DNA from: Bacteroidales bacterium | GTDB taxonomy: Bacteria; Bacteroidota; Bacteroidia; Bacteroidales; Tenuifilaceae | NCBI GenBank assembly: GCA_020636845.1 | Contig: JACJXD010000003.1 | Location: forward strand, 62,001 to 126,000 | Direction of reading: 5' to 3' | DNA: 64,000 nucleotides | Shown here: positions 1-9,545 of the stretch, in pieces | Layout of the letters: every line of letters starts with the position of its first letter | Numbering within the stretch: the stretch's first letter is position 1 | Translations under genes and position numbers: made by a program | Notes under the pieces: generated by a model | What the model was told of the DNA's origin: nothing | What the model saw: the letters and a program-made list of their open reading frames with translations, nothing else | Database searches by the model: none

Positions 1-425
1 ATGGCATCGATTTTAAAGTTGCCGGCGTTGAAGTTCTGCCCGAACCGCAATTCAACGAAACAATGAAATACCGGTTAATTACACCTTGGGTAGTCAGCAT
101 TAAGGAACCCGACAAACCTCAACCCGTTTACCTTTCTGCAAACAACCCCCGTTTCACGGAACTCGCCGCAAAGCATATTTCGGAAAAGTTCAACCTTACC
201 CGTCCAACCGAGCGCCCAATTACTCCCGAGGAGATAAAGCTAAATATCGAAAGCAGCATTAAACGTAGCGGATTAATAGTAAAACCTAATACTCCCCAGG
301 AAACACGAGTGGTAGGAAACCTTTTCAACTTTTCGCTAACGGCACCTACATACATACACCAAATGATTTGGAGTACGGGCATATCCGAAAAAAGCAGCAC
401 TGGGTTTGGCTGGCTCGAAATGTAA
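1..425 (+). CDS. cas6: Cas6 CRISPR endoribonuclease, C-terminal part (5' end outside window)
   Basis: Cas6 cuts the CRISPR precursor RNA within each repeat to release crRNAs and usually stays bound to the 3' handle in the Cascade complex. The open frame runs in from the window edge (frame of base 3), so the ATG at 63 is internal. What is visible is the second RAMP/ferredoxin-like domain, ending in the glycine-rich SSTGFGWLEM segment that resembles the family's C-terminal G-loop. The catalytic histidine expected near the N-terminus lies outside the window. It is the first gene of a I-B order (cas6-cas8b-cas7-cas5-cas3-cas4-cas1-cas2), although about 1.7 kb of unrelated DNA separates it from cas8b. 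This visible part is not frameshifted, unlike the effector genes downstream. Confidence 0.82.
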   Translation, partial: GIDFKVAGVEVLPEPQFNETMKYRLITPWVVSIKEPDKPQPVYLSANNPRFTELAAKHISEKFNLTRPTERPITPEEIKLNIESSIKRSGLIVKPNTPQETRVVGNLFNFSLTAPTYIHQMIWSTGISEKSSTGFGWLEM

Positions 426-429
426 ATTT

Positions 430-1044
430 ATGGCAACGCAAAAGCCGATACTGAAACCCGGAAACTTCTACCATATTTATAATAGAGGTATTAACAGTTG
501 TAGCATATTTATGGAAACAGCCAATTATGAGTATTTTCTGTCACTATACGACCAACACATTTCACCCGTAGCCGAAACCTACGCATGGGTGTTAATGGGA
601 AACCACTTCCACATACTGGTACGTATTAAACAAACCCCAAACCTTCAAGGTTTCAAAAACCTTGAAGGTTCAAATATTAAAACGATCGAAAAACGAATTA
701 CCCAACAATTTTCGAACCTGTTTAACGCATATACTAAGGCGTTTAATAAAAAATACGGACGAACCGGAAGCCTATTCGAACATACATTCCGGCGTAAACT
801 AATTAACAACCACGAATACCTGAAAAAGGTTATCCTTTACATCCATAACAACCCCGTACACCACGGTTTTTGTGAACACCCGATTGAATATCCATGGAGC
901 AGCTATTCAACTTGCATTTCAATAAAACCAACCAAACTTCATCGGGAAGAAGTTATTGGGTGGTTCGATGATAAAGCGAATTTTAAATTCATGCACGATA
1001 AAAAAGTGGAAGTAATAAAAATTGAAAGATGGTTAGAAATATAA
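430..1044 (+). CDS. REP-associated tyrosine transposase (Y1/TnpA_REP family)
   Basis: HUH-type single-strand transposase-like protein of the RAYT family, which nicks and joins DNA at REP/BIME palindromes. Visible motifs are the N-terminal YHIYNRGIN block, the metal-binding HUH segment NHFHILVR near residue 60, and the C-terminal YIHNNPVHHGF block that holds the expected catalytic tyrosine. At about 205 residues the length is usual for the family. The ATG at 430 is preferred; an upstream in-frame start at 406 would overlap the end of cas6. A perfect 14-bp inverted repeat (640-670) lies within the reading frame around residues 70-80. The gene separates cas6 from cas8b, so it probably inserted into the cas operon. 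The frame is intact and activity is plausible. Confidence 0.85.
   Translation: MATQKPILKPGNFYHIYNRGINSCSIFMETANYEYFLSLYDQHISPVAETYAWVLMGNHFHILVRIKQTPNLQGFKNLEGSNIKTIEKRITQQFSNLFNAYTKAFNKKYGRTGSLFEHTFRRKLINNHEYLKKVILYIHNNPVHHGFCEHPIEYPWSSYSTCISIKPTKLHREEVIGWFDDKANFKFMHDKKVEVIKIERWLEI
640..670. repeat. Perfect 14-bp palindrome inside the RAYT gene
   Basis: AACCTTCAAGGTTT at 640-653 and its exact reverse complement at 657-670 are separated by a 3-nt loop. Each arm is itself nearly self-complementary. It is read through in frame and encodes the NLQGFKNLEG stretch between the HUH region and the following helix. REP-like palindromes are known substrates of RAYT proteins; that this one is a substrate is an inference. 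Confidence 0.7.
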
Positions 1045-1093
1045 TTTGAAATTTTTAAACCTCACAGGTAAAGGTAATAAGTTAAAAATGCAG

Positions 1094-1303
1094 CGAAACA
1101 GCAACAAAATAAACCGAAATTGCAACACAATGCACCGAAATAACCGATTAACAGAAGAAAATGTCCGCTTACTGTGCCGAAACGGTTGCTCAACACACCG
1201 AAATAGTCGCTCAACATACCGAAACGTCAACTCAACGGATGGAAATGCCTGCTCAATACACCGAAATACTAACACATTACGCCGAAATACAACAATCTTT
1301 CTT
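1094..1303. repeat. Ten tandem 21-nt repeats in exact phase
   Basis: Units start at 1094, 1115, 1136, 1157, 1178, 1199, 1220, 1241, 1262 and 1283, each opening with CGAAA or a one-base variant and often ending CTCAACAnAC. Because the period is 21 nt, the reading frame is kept on both strands: the plus strand reads heptads such as HRNSRST (frame 1046-1384) and the minus strand reads FRxxE-type heptads (frame 1350-1033). I cannot say whether either is translated. The block fills the gap between the transposase and the 215-residue protein gene, so it may be a 5' untranslated repeat or an old coding repeat. Confidence 0.75.
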
Positions 1304-1364
1304 TCAGTTATAAACCCCGCCCCGCGAATAAAAATAAAACTCCGGAGCATAAAAACGTTTTACT

Positions 1365-2012
1365 ATGAACCAAACCCAAATTAACCGAAAGCACATGGTA
1401 GAAACCACCCTGTCTTTCCTCGACGAAAATGTCGCCACATGGCAAAGCATTGCCAAAATTGGCGAAGTAAAAAACAAGCTCAGCGATGTGAACCAGGCCA
1501 TCGACAAGGCTGCCGCCGACCAGAGCAACGCTCAGGTAAATATGGGCAAAATTAAAACCGAGCTGAAGCGCACCATTTGCGAAAAAGCCGACATTATGAA
1601 CGACATTGTGGAAGCGTTTGCCCTAATTACCGGCAACGAAATGCTCGCACAAACCATGGCCGACAGCGCATCCGACCTGTTTAAAATGAAAAACGACGAC
1701 ATGCTGCGCCGTGTAAAGCAGATTATTGATGCCGCTACCGCCAATAAGGAAGCGCTGACAGCCGACTATGGTTTCACTACCGAGCAAATTACCGACCTGC
1801 AGGCCGATTACGACCGTTTTCTGGAACTCAACGGGCAGCCACACGAGTACCGGGTAAAATCGAGCGTGGCCACCCTTACGCTCGAAGAGCTGTTTGCCGA
1901 AGCCAGCAACCTGCTCACGAACCAGCTCGACAACCTGATGAAAATATTTAAACGCCGCGACGCCAACCTCTACAACGGCTACCTAAAAGCCCGCATGGTA
2001 GTGGATTACTAA
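1365..2012 (+). CDS. Hypothetical protein, 215 aa, helical
   Basis: I do not recognise a named family. The protein looks soluble and almost wholly helical, with no signal peptide, no membrane segment and no cysteine cluster. Residues about 25-75 and 120-200 are rich in charged and alanine residues in coiled-coil-like spacing. It starts at an ATG 60 bases after a 21-nt tandem repeat block and ends just before a palindrome. GC content at third positions is visibly higher than in the cas8b-cas3 genes that follow, and closer to cas4 and cas1, which suggests a different origin. Its position between a RAYT gene and cas8b may mean it travelled with the insertion; no function in CRISPR immunity should be assumed. 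Confidence 0.7.
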   Translation: MNQTQINRKHMVETTLSFLDENVATWQSIAKIGEVKNKLSDVNQAIDKAAADQSNAQVNMGKIKTELKRTICEKADIMNDIVEAFALITGNEMLAQTMADSASDLFKMKNDDMLRRVKQIIDAATANKEALTADYGFTTEQITDLQADYDRFLELNGQPHEYRVKSSVATLTLEELFAEASNLLTNQLDNLMKIFKRRDANLYNGYLKARMVVDY

Positions 2013-2020
2013 ACGCGCTA

Positions 2021-2050
2021 ATCCTGACAGGTTTTAAAATCTGTCAGGAT
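2021..2050. repeat. 30-bp REP-like palindrome
   Basis: ATCCTGACAG at 2021-2030 pairs perfectly with CTGTCAGGAT at 2041-2050. The centre is the self-complementary TTTTAAAA, leaving only one mismatched pair in the whole 30 bp. It sits 9 bases after the stop of the 215-residue protein. Palindromes of this CCTGACAGG type are scattered in many Bacteroidota genomes and resemble REP elements. It could equally work as a terminator or mRNA-stabilising hairpin, but no clear U-tract follows. Confidence 0.6.
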
Positions 2051-2135
2051 TTAAAACAAATTTCACCTCCGACAAGGGGCAAAACTCTGCCGGAGAAGAT
2101 TGGGAAGAAAGTGAAAATTATAAATAAGAAATTAC

Positions 2136-4089
2136 ATGATACAGGAAATTATCAACTTTACGAATAATCTTATCGAAGACATTCCGGACATTATGGAATG
2201 GAAGGTACAACCAAGTAAAGGGTTACATGTTTTTATAGATATTGACGAAAATGGCCAATGGGTTAATCAAAATCTTCAAAAAGGAAAAGATTATGATTAT
2301 TATGATGGGAAGGACCAAAATATTTCATTATGGAAAGATTGCATTCGTTATCAGGATGTCTCAGACTATATAACAATGAATAAAGTTCAAAATTTGATTC
2401 TAAGCAGAAAATACATTCTTGTTCTCCTTTTGCATTAAAACTTTTAATTTCAATTTTAATGATGATGATAAAAAAAATTTAGGCATTAAAAAATGGAGAA
2501 AAGGAGAAAAACCAACAGAGGAAGAAAAAAATGCAAATGATGATTTAGTTAGATTTAAAAGAATTGAGATTATTTCATCAAGACTTAAAGATTATAAAAA
2601 CAATGCTTTAAAAATGTACTCAGGCGCAGATACAGAATTTCACCAGATTATAGATGGCTTCTATTCTCAAATGCCCAGTATTTTGAATCAAATTCAAGAT
2701 ATTCCTGAATACAAATTTATTATTGATAAAGATTATATTAGGATATATCTAAAGACAATACCCTATGTAAGACAGCAATCATATTATGCCGAATATCTAA
2801 AAAGTGAAATATTCAATGATGAAAAGTTTTCTTATGGCGAACTGGGCGTTATCGGTTTTCAAACAACTTTTCCCAATAAAAAAAACTTTGTTAAGCATAA
2901 AACAAGTAGTTTGATTAAAGGAATAAATCAACGTTATTCAAGAGATGAAGTTTTAGTCCTTAATAATTTTGAGAAACTTCTAAAAAGAAAAATCACTATA
3001 GACAAAAAAGATTTTCGGTGTTTACCTAATCCACTACCTATTGTAGTTGACAAACGAGAGATAAATAAAGAAATCATCAAATTATTTAATTCTGAAAATG
3101 ATCCTATACCATATAAAGAATTATTGAAAAGATTATTTGAGAGGACTAATCAAAAATATTTATCTGATTATTACTTGATAAATTATTCAAACACTAAAGA
3201 TGGATTGAAAATTAATGATTTTGATTTTGTCCCATTATTCAGGTTCAATATTGAATGTACTATAAATAATCACGTTGAACTATTTAATGTGAACGATAAA
3301 AAATCAATATCTAATGTTTTTGAATTGGAAAAAGAAATAAGCACATTATTCCAGCAATATAACGACAAAACAGGAAATGGAAAAAACTTTTAATCGGCAA
3401 TTATTTTGGAGATAAATTTGAACCTTCCAAAGGGCATTCAATAACAAAAGAAACTACGCTTCATTCTACAAATACAGAAAAAGTATATACGATTATATCT
3501 ACAAATCGAGACTCCAAAGCATAACAGACGAAATGTTCGATAATATGGCATACTCTGCTATTTTATCAGACATTTCCCATGATGAATTTAGAGAGAAAAG
3601 GCATACAAAATATTATGCTATTGGAGAAAAACTAAATATCTGGTTCAGAATATAACTTATTCAATAATAACAATAAAAATGAAATCATTATGGCTTCAAA
3701 AGTAACCGACTTAATGTCGAAAAATGCGTAGCGTCGCAAAAGGAGAATCTAATTTTGAAACGCCCGAAGATTTTGCTTTCGGCGCAGGACAAATTGTTTC
3801 TTATTTAATTGACCGGAGTGTAGCGGCAAACAAAACTTATGCAATGTTGGAACCCTATTTGCAAAAGAACAAATCCAGTCAGTTGCAGGATGCTATTGCC
3901 CAAACAATAGCAATTTATAAACACGACATTGATGTTTATAAAGGAAAATTTGAACGACTTGCATCGCAAGTACTTACTGATGATTGTAATGTGGAAATGA
4001 AACCTTTACTCAAATATTTTTTGGCAGGGTGTTTCTGTCCATGCGTCATTTATGAATCAGATAAAAAACAAGAAAATAATAACAATTAA
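2136..4089 (+). pseudogene. cas8b: Cas8b (Csh1-like) large Cascade subunit, frameshifted
   Basis: Large subunit of type I-B Cascade, expected to recognise the PAM and help load target DNA. The total span would give about 650 residues, the usual Csh1/TM1802 size. The coding is split: 2136 to about 2437, 2419-3393, about 3383-3530, about 3510-3655, about 3650-3722 and 3724-4089. The pieces read on as one protein; for example a C-terminal GAGQIVSYLIDR segment and a LAGCFCPCVIYE end are in the last piece. At least two breaks sit in A runs (a missing A near 2438, an extra A near 3723). I saw no nonsense substitution apart from the shifts. This fits base-calling indels or very recent decay. Assignment to Cas8b rests on position and overall character. 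Confidence 0.72.
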
Positions 4090-4108
4090 AACATAGGAGA
4101 TTACAATT

Positions 4109-4908
4109 ATGTCAGAGTTTAAGAACAGAGTTTTCGGTTGTGCAGTAGTAAAAGCAATCAATTCAAATTATAACGCCGATTTTTCGGGACAACCTCGTAC
4201 TTTACCTAATGGCGTTGTTTATGCAACAGACAAAGCATATAAATACACAGTAAAGAATTATTTGAAAGATGTGTTTTCTTCAGAAAAGATATTCTACTTT
4301 AAGTCCTTAAATGCCAAATTAAATCCAATTTCTTTGGATGAAACCTACAAAAAATACTTTGGCGACTATCCGAAAGGAACAGGCAAAGAAAAAGATAAAA
4401 TAGTAAAAACTACGGTTGCAAAAAACCTTTTGAGTTGTTTAGACATCCGTTTGTTTGGCGCGACTTTTGCCGGAGAAACAAATATTTCTATACATGGACC
4501 TGTTCAGGTTAATCATGGAGTAAATATTTGGAAAGAAAATAATATCTATTCTGAACAAATAACTTCTCCTTTAGTAATAAAACAGATGATCCGGATGCAG
4601 AAAAAGGAATGACAACAATTGGTCGTCAATCTAAATTGGAAGAAGGACATTATTTGCATCATTTTTCCATTAATCCCAAAAATTTGATTGATGTTACAGC
4701 ATTAGCAGGAGAAGACGCTCCCAACCTTTCAGAAGATGATATTTCAAAACTAAAAGAAGCTATGCGCCGAGGTGTTACCTGGTATGATTCGGCATCGAAA
4801 GCCGGATCGGAAAACGAGATGCTGGTTTGGGTACAATTGAATGAAAGTTCTAAAATTGTATTGCCTAATTTTACTACATTGATAAAATTGGAAGATGACA
4901 AAGCCTAA
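4109..4908 (+). pseudogene. cas7: Cas7 (Csh2-type) Cascade backbone subunit, one frameshift
   Basis: Backbone subunit of Cascade that coats the crRNA. The first piece (4109-4612) opens with MSEFKNRVFGCAVVKAINSN and contains the typical RLFGATFAGE and SIHGPVQVNHG segments. The second piece (to 4908) holds DPDAEKGMTTIGRQ and LEEGHYLHHFSI, both hallmarks of the family. The join is a single missing T in the run at 4569-4572, after which SNKTDDPDAEKG reads in frame. Restored length is about 266 residues, near the family size. It starts 19 bases after cas8b and overlaps the cas5 start by 14 bases, as in a tight operon. Confidence 0.85.
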
Positions 4909-5845
4909 TGGGAAATATGTATATGACTTCGAAGAACTGACAACAGAGTTAAATAAATTCAATGGGAATATTCAATCCATTGAAGTTTGCTATAATCAAC
5001 AAACCTGTAGTTTAAAAATACACCAACAGGAACTATTGAAAACGAACTATAGTATGGGGGCAAATCAAAGGTTAATGTCATTTGATTTGAAAGTAGAAAT
5101 GGGGTTTCTGAAAAAGCCCGATATCAACGATGGTATTTATTTAACTTACAATATGCTACACAAACCAGCATTGCTTGGTATTCTTGGCGCTATTGCAGGA
5201 ATGAATGAAGGATATAAAGAAAATGGTATATTCCCCGAATATTATAAAAAACTTAAGCACCTGCAAATTAGCATTGAACCTCTTGAAAGTGATAAAGGAA
5301 ATTATACCAAGGATATAGTAAGTTATAATAATAGTACAGGATTTGCGAGTGGTGAAGAAGGAGGAAATCTGATTGTTACCGAACAAATTCTGATAAAACC
5401 ATCATACCGTTGTTTTCTGCTCTTAAATCTCGGTAATGGAGACGAAAAAAGACTTTATATGACAACATTTTATCATATAAAAAGCTCGAGTTTTTGCCCT
5501 ATATGGGTAAAAACGATTTTTCGGCTTGGTGGACAGATGCACACGAATATGATTCTTTTGAGAAATTCGATTTTAGTCATGATTATAAAATAGCATCCAT
5601 ATTTGCTAAAACAGATGCAGTAAGTGATTATATTGCCCGTTCAATGTCTATGTTTTCTAAAGAATCAAAAGAATCATCATTTCTCTATTTTGAAAGGCTT
5701 CCAGTCGGATTCAATGAAAAACTATATCAATATTCTTATGCTGATTTCGCATATTCAAATGCTTCTTTTAAAAAAGAAATGAATATGAGCGGAGCTTGGT
5801 GAATTTTATCAAATAGACAAAAATCATATCATTCAATTGTTTTAA
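4895..5845 (+). pseudogene. cas5: Cas5 (I-B type) Cascade subunit, two frameshifts
   Basis: Cas5 binds the 5' handle of the crRNA and caps the Cas7 filament. The N-terminal piece (4895 to about 5480) has the RAMP-like start and the PALLGILGAIAGMNEGY segment typical of I-B Cas5. A shift near 5478-5485 moves to the frame reading FLPYMGKNDFSAWW, a conserved C-terminal block. A second shift at about 5800 continues from GAW into EFYQIDKNHI and the true stop at 5845. Restored length is about 316 residues. The start overlaps the cas7 end, and cas3 begins 5 bases after the stop, so the genes are co-transcribed. As in the neighbours, only single-base shifts break it. Confidence 0.78.
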
Positions 5846-5850
5846 GTATA

Positions 5851-8540
5851 ATGCAAAACTTCGATATTCCATTTTTGAGGAACTCATTCCTAAAGCGAAT
5901 GACTATTTTGCACACTTACCAAAACCGGAACAAAACGACAGAGAGCCGGAGTTGCTGGCAGAACATTCTGCAATGGTGACAGCATATGCACAAAAGATTG
6001 TAGAAGTTCATCATTTGAATGAAATTATTGAAAAAACTGATAAGTGATTCAATACCCGAAAATTTGAAGGATAAACAATTGCTTGCGGAAACAATTCATA
6101 AATTGTTTTGGCAGGCAATTACCTTTCATGATTTTGGCAAGTTAAACCAAGGATTCCAACGAAACAGGATGCATAATGAAGCATGCCTTTTAAGGGTAAA
6201 CCATCCATTTCAGAATCAACATTCTGTAATTAGTGTTTACCTCTTTCTTGCCTTGTTTTTTGCTGATTTTTTAAAGATGCAACTTTCTGATGAAGAACAG
6301 ATTTTTTGTGTAATGTGGCATTGTATTTAAGTTATCCTATTTATAAACATCATAGTTCATCAATTGAACAGGCACAAGATGAAGGAAATTGGGATAATAC
6401 GGATTTATTTATGTTAAGTCCATATTTATCGCTGTTTAATCATCCTTTAAATGATGAACAAATAGGAAACTTTCATACTTATTTTCTGGGGAATGCCAAT
6501 TTTAATTTTCTATTTGAACGTTTTAATGAAAGCATTTTTAAGGTTGAAAATGCCTTTCCACTTTACACACTTGTCAAGCTGAATTACTCATTATTAACTG
6601 CGGCTGACTATTTGGCAACAGGCTCATTATATGAACGATTGGAAAAGCATGCTGACTGATTTTGGGATTCTAGATAGTAACCTAAAAGAAAAAATTATTA
6701 CAAATGCACAAACTCGTAAAACATACAACAAGGCTGTTTATGAAACGATTCTGGAAGGGAAGTATTTAAATCCGAATAAACTTCACGGAGCAAAGCAATG
6801 AAAATTTAAATGCATTACGACATTGTATAGCAGTGGAAGTTGGCGAGCAATGTGAAAAAAAATACAGATAAAAATCTGTTTTATATTGAAGCACCAACAG
6901 GTGGTGGAAAAACAAATGTTTCTATGTTGGCATTGACTGAATTATTAAAAACAGATAACTCTTTGCAAAAAGTATTTTATGTATTTCCATTTACAACCTT
7001 AATTACACAAACTTATCAGTCATTAAAAGATACATTGGGTTTGTCAGATAGTGAACTAGCAGAAGTTCATTCAAAAGCTGCAATTCAAACAGGTAAGTAT
7101 GAAAATGATTACTTAAATTATTTGGATGGTTTATTTATGAATTATCCGATAACACTTCTTTCGCATATTAGGTTCTTCGATGTTTTAAAAACCAATGAAA
7201 AGGAAATTATTATCTACTACATCGGTTAGCCAATTCAGTCGTAATTATTGATGAAATTCAATCGTATTCTCCCAAAACATGGGATAAAATCATCTACTTC
7301 ATTACGAATTATGCCAAATATTTTAATATGAAGTTTATCATTATGTCAGCGACCTTGCCAAAAATTGGGGATATAATTGATCAAAAAAAGTTATCTAATG
7401 ATTTTGTTTACTTAATTTCAGACAAAAAGAAATATTTTCAGAATCCCAATTTCTGCAATCGTGTCAAATTCGATTATTCTTTATTAGAGCGGGGAAAACC
7501 GAATAAAGATGAAACAGAGAGTTATTTGGAACAACTTTGTGAAACGGTTTTTAGTAAATCTATAACATATGCACAAGGCAATAGTAAGTTTCCAAATAGT
7601 GTTTTTACAATTATTGAATTTATCTTTAAAAAAAAAACAGCAAGTGAATTTTATTCGATAGCAAATAAAAACAATAACTTTTTTGATGAAATACTATTGT
7701 TATCGGGAACTATATTGGAGCCACGAAGAAAGCAAATCATTAATGAACTTAAGTCTGATGAAGCAAGAAGCAAAAAATTTTACTTGTTACAACTCAGGTC
7801 GTCGAAGCCGGAGTTGATATTGACATGGATTTAGGTTTCAAGGATAAGTCCATTATCGACAGCGAAGAACAATTGGCTGGACGAATCAATAGAAATGTGA
7901 CCAAACCTAAATGTACACTCTACTTATTTGATTGCAACGAAGAAAAAACTTTATATAACGATGACGACCGTTATAGAATTATGCAAGAACTTGATGATGA
8001 ATATAAAACAATTTTAGAGCAAAAGAATTTTGATAAATTGTATCAATTGGTAATTGAAAAAAAAAAAAAGGTTAATCATACACATTACATCATAAATATT
8101 CAGGATTTATTTGAAGCAATGGCAACTATGAATTTTAGAGTTGTAAATAATTCTTTGAAAATTATTAATCAACAAAACATTTCCGTCTTTGTCCCTTTGA
8201 AAGTTGATATTCATTTAATAAATGAATATATAACAACACTTGAAGAGTTGCATATACCCTATTCAACTGTTTTAAACGGTACAGATATTTGGAATAAATA
8301 TGTAGCCATAATCCAAAATCAAGATGAAGATTTTGTAAAAAATATAATTCAAATGAAAAATTACAATCAATCACATCTTTATTTACTTTTTCAATATTCC
8401 CCAATGGAAAAGATTATGAAACAATTCTAACTTATGGAAAAGAAAAGTATGGTTTTCTATATTTAGAAACATTTAAAGAAATTTACTCATTCAAAAATGG
8501 AATAAATACAGAACATTTTTCCGAATCAAACTTTTTATAA
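5851..8540 (+). pseudogene. cas3: Cas3 helicase-nuclease (HD + DExD/H), multiple frameshifts
   Basis: Cas3 unwinds and shreds DNA flagged by Cascade. The restored chain is about 895 residues. An N-terminal HD nuclease domain carries the LLAEHSAMV histidine and the FHDFGKLNQGFQ metal motif (about 6127). The helicase follows with Walker A APTGGGKT (about 6892), motif II DEIQSYSPKTWDK (about 7250), motif III MSATLP (about 7345), TTQVVEAGVDID (about 7790) and the QLAGRINR arginine-finger motif (about 7875). Shifts are visible near 5870, 6030, 6320, 6657, 6800-6840, 7202, 7780 and 8395. At least the ones at 6030 (A run) and 7780 (T run) are at homopolymers. All catalytic motifs survive in one frame or another, which argues against long decay. 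It ends 2 bases before cas4. Confidence 0.85.
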
Positions 8541-8542
8541 TT

Positions 8543-9046
8543 ATGCAAGTCAACGCCACATTAATCAATCTTTATCATGTTTGCAAGCGAGAATGCTGGC
8601 TACATGCCAACGGAATCAGATTTGAGCATACTTCAGATTTGGTTTATGAGGGCAAATTAATTCACGAAGAGTCTTACCCACAACGTCCGGAACGTTACGA
8701 AGAGTTGGAAATAGACGGCATCAAAATCGACTTTTACGATGCACGAAGCAAAGTAGTACACGAAATCAAAAAATCGGACAAGATAGAGGAGGCGCATCGC
8801 TGGCAGGTAAAATACTATATTTACGTACTGGAACGCAACGGAGTGGAAGGCGTTACCGGCATACTGGAATATCCTACCCTACGCCAAACCGAAAAGGTGG
8901 AACTTACGGATAATGACCGCGAGCAGATTAAAAACATGGAAAAAGATATTGAGACTTTAATTACCTCCGACACCTGTCCTCCCGTTATTAATTCGAAAAT
9001 ATGCAAAAATTGCAGCTACTATGAGTTTTGCTATATCATTGAGTAA
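8543..9046 (+). CDS. cas4: Cas4 exonuclease of spacer acquisition
   Basis: Cas4 is a PD-(D/E)XK nuclease with a [4Fe-4S] cluster that trims prespacers and sets PAM choice and orientation with Cas1-Cas2. The single N-terminal cysteine lies in HVCKRECWL (residues about 13-21) and three C-terminal cysteines in the SKICKNCSYYEFCY segment, giving the cluster ligands. The nuclease core is IDFYDARSKVVHEIKKS (Asp, then Glu-X-Lys near residues 54-74) followed by the QVKYYIYVL helix with its QxxxY-like motif. At 167 residues it is full length and intact. The stop codon TAA lies within the first unit of the GAGTAA(G/T)T repeat tract, so the following cassette abuts the gene exactly. Confidence 0.93.
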   Translation: MQVNATLINLYHVCKRECWLHANGIRFEHTSDLVYEGKLIHEESYPQRPERYEELEIDGIKIDFYDARSKVVHEIKKSDKIEEAHRWQVKYYIYVLERNGVEGVTGILEYPTLRQTEKVELTDNDREQIKNMEKDIETLITSDTCPPVINSKICKNCSYYEFCYIIE

Positions 9047-9175
9047 GTGAGTAATTGAGTAATTAAGTGAGTAATTGAGTAATTGAGTAATTGAGTAACG
9101 GAGTAAGTGAGTCAATCAATCAGTTAATTAATTATTCAGTTACTCAATCAATCAGTCAATCAGTCAAAAATAAAC
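9041..9175. repeat. Left repeat arm: (TGAGTAAT)n short tandem repeats
   Basis: From the cas4 stop to about 9113 the sequence is a string of GAGTAATT/GAGTAAGT units with period mostly 8. It then turns into the complementary type (TTACTCAATCAATCAGTCAATCAG) up to the S23 gene start. The arm is complementary to the tract on the other side of that gene (9546-9620), so the two could pair as a long imperfect stem. Confidence 0.7.
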
Positions 9176-9179
9176 AAAC

Positions 9180-9545
9180 ATGGATAATGTAGCGTTTAGG
9201 GAACTAATGAAAGACAGGACAAAGGCTTTTGCTTTGCGTGTTATTCGCTTATATCAAGCCCTACCGAAAACAACGGAGGCACAAGTTATAGGTAAGCAAT
9301 TGCTACGATCCGGGACATCGGTTGCCGCTAATTACCGTGCTGCTTGCAGAGGACGTTCGAATGCTGAGTTTTACAGCAAAATCAGTATTGTAATTGAAGA
9401 AACTGACGAAAGTCTTTTTTGGATGGAGATACTACTTACAGCTAATATAATGCCTAAAGAACGGTTGGAAGATTTGATGAAAGAAACAGAAGAGATATTA
9501 AAAATAGTGGCTACTGCTCGTAAAAATTCCCGTAAAAAAACATAA
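9180..9545 (+). CDS. Four-helix bundle protein (S23 / Avd-like family)
   Basis: Small basic helical-bundle protein of the family named after ORFs found in 23S rRNA intervening sequences and related to Avd of diversity-generating retroelements. Recognisable features are the N-terminal FRELMKDRTKAFALRVIRLY helix, the GKQLLRSGTSVAANYRAACRGRS block that is highly conserved in the family, the EETDESLFWMEILL helix and a Lys/Arg-rich tail. At 121 residues it has normal length. It lies between cas4 and cas1, where a co-transcribed adaptation gene would not be interrupted in most I-B loci. The gene is flanked by complementary 8-mer tandem repeats, which suggests an inserted cassette. The biochemical role is not known; nucleic-acid binding is inferred from its charge and relatives. 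Confidence 0.88.
   Translation: MDNVAFRELMKDRTKAFALRVIRLYQALPKTTEAQVIGKQLLRSGTSVAANYRAACRGRSNAEFYSKISIVIEETDESLFWMEILLTANIMPKERLEDLMKETEEILKIVATARKNSRKKT

Noticed and set aside
1033..1350. Minus-strand frame of 105 codons over the 21-nt repeats
   Set aside because: It is the mirror of the periodic repeat; phase keeps it open. No start context or family supports it, and it overlaps the transposase end.
1046..1384. Plus-strand frame of 112 codons over the 21-nt repeats
   Set aside because: Possible but not supported: it overlaps the start of the 215-residue gene and shows no folded-protein character. Reported as a repeat instead.
9180..9545. Diversity-generating retroelement, because the S23 protein is Avd-like
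   Set aside because: No reverse transcriptase, template repeat or variable repeat is found in the window.
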